DNA from: JBBIOI01 sp037443425
GTDB taxonomy: Bacteria; Desulfobacterota; BSN033; UBA1163
Length of the DNA: 14,176 bases
Assembly (NCBI GenBank): GCA_037443425.1
Contig: JBBIOI010000088.1
Span: 1 to 14,176, forward strand
Direction: 5' to 3'
This document shows, piece after piece, positions 13,957 to 14,176 of this stretch (position 1 is the first letter of the stretch; the number at the start of each line of letters is the position of its first letter). Both the position numbers and the translations under genes were made by a program. The notes beneath the pieces are model-generated. The model saw nothing but the letters and a program-made list of their open reading frames with translations. It was not told the origin of the DNA and ran no database searches.

Positions 13957-13986
13957 TTTCTAACACAATTCTCAACGGTCTGTCAA
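13957..13986 (-). promoter_or_regulatory. promoter for the resB-HU operon
   Basis: On the minus strand a perfect TTGACA (13981-13986) is followed after 18 bp by TAGAAA (13957-13962), four of six matches and near-identical to the -10 of the SDR operon. The predicted start is near 13950, giving a leader of about 40 bases before resB. The left end of the second 214-bp-type element lies 16 bp upstream of the -35 box. Confidence 0.6.
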
Positions 13987-14002
13987 ACAAACTGTGAGAG
14001 AT

Positions 14003-14176
14003 CTCTGAAAAACTATTTAAAAATCCTTTCATAAATGGGGAGGCGGGGTGAAAAAGCCTTCGAGCGGATACCTTTATTAGATTAGCACTATTGATAAATC
14101 CCCTTAAAATAATTTGGTTTTTTCTAAAGCGATTGTTAGCAATTTAAACATTAAAAGCCCGCATTCGAAGGGTTTT
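14003..14176 (+). repeat. second copy of the 214-bp palindromic element, cut by window end
   Basis: From CTCTGAAAAACTATTTAAA to the window edge this follows the element at 10878-11091 almost base for base, including GTGAAAAAGCCTTCGAGCGG, the AT-rich centre with ATAAATCCCCTTAAAATAAT, and the start of the right arm (GCATTCGAAGGGTTTT). About a dozen substitutions and three small indels separate the two over 170 bp. It has the same orientation. The right arm end would lie about 40 bp past the window. Confidence 0.85.

Overview
The window is an AT-rich bacterial chromosomal segment with 12 protein-coding genes, a set of interspersed non-coding repeats, and no RNA gene, CRISPR array or transposase that I could find. 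Two kinds of high-affinity organic-solute importer (a TAXI-type TRAP system and a LivJHMGF-type ABC system), a ResB-type cytochrome c biogenesis protein and a nickel-pincer cofactor gene (larB) suggest an anaerobic or respiratory, organic-acid-using bacterium. A lineage such as Desulfobacterota or Nitrospirota would fit, but the sequence alone does not settle this.

Region 1 (1-3611, minus strand) is one operon with a clear TTGACA-N18-TAGAAT promoter: a short-chain dehydrogenase, a TAXI periplasmic solute receptor, and a fused TRAP membrane permease that runs off the left edge. The likely logic is capture and import of a small organic acid, with an NAD-dependent oxidoreductase acting on it or a related metabolite. 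Region 2 (3612-4030) is a divergent intergenic stretch with a half copy of a long palindromic element and three ATTGC...GCAAT hairpin repeats. Region 3 (4031-8720, plus strand) is a complete branched-chain-amino-acid-type ABC importer: lipoprotein receptor, then a strong hairpin, then the two ATPases and the two permeases. The ATPases carry departures from consensus that fall on the same composite ATP site.

Region 4 (8784-10556, minus strand) is a compact operon, larB - unknown three-helix membrane protein - cyclophilin-like (TM1367-type) protein. The last two genes overlap by 11 bp. larB seems to have almost no 5' leader and no Shine-Dalgarno sequence. Region 5 (10557-11172) has no gene. It holds several hairpins and the one complete copy of a 214-bp element with 12-bp perfect terminal inverted repeats. 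Region 6 (11173-13909) has an AcuC/HDAC-type deacetylase (plus) whose stop codon overlaps that of a convergent HU/IHF-family gene (minus), which follows resB in one operon. Region 7 (13910-14176) holds the resB promoter and a second, edge-truncated copy of the 214-bp element.

The most unusual material is the non-coding part. Three copies of the long palindromic, MITE-like element all point the same way, and each has an end 16-22 bp outside a perfect TTGACA box. The hairpin family changes its inner stem while keeping pairing. The larB / membrane protein / cyclophilin-like trio is the best candidate for an undescribed functional association.
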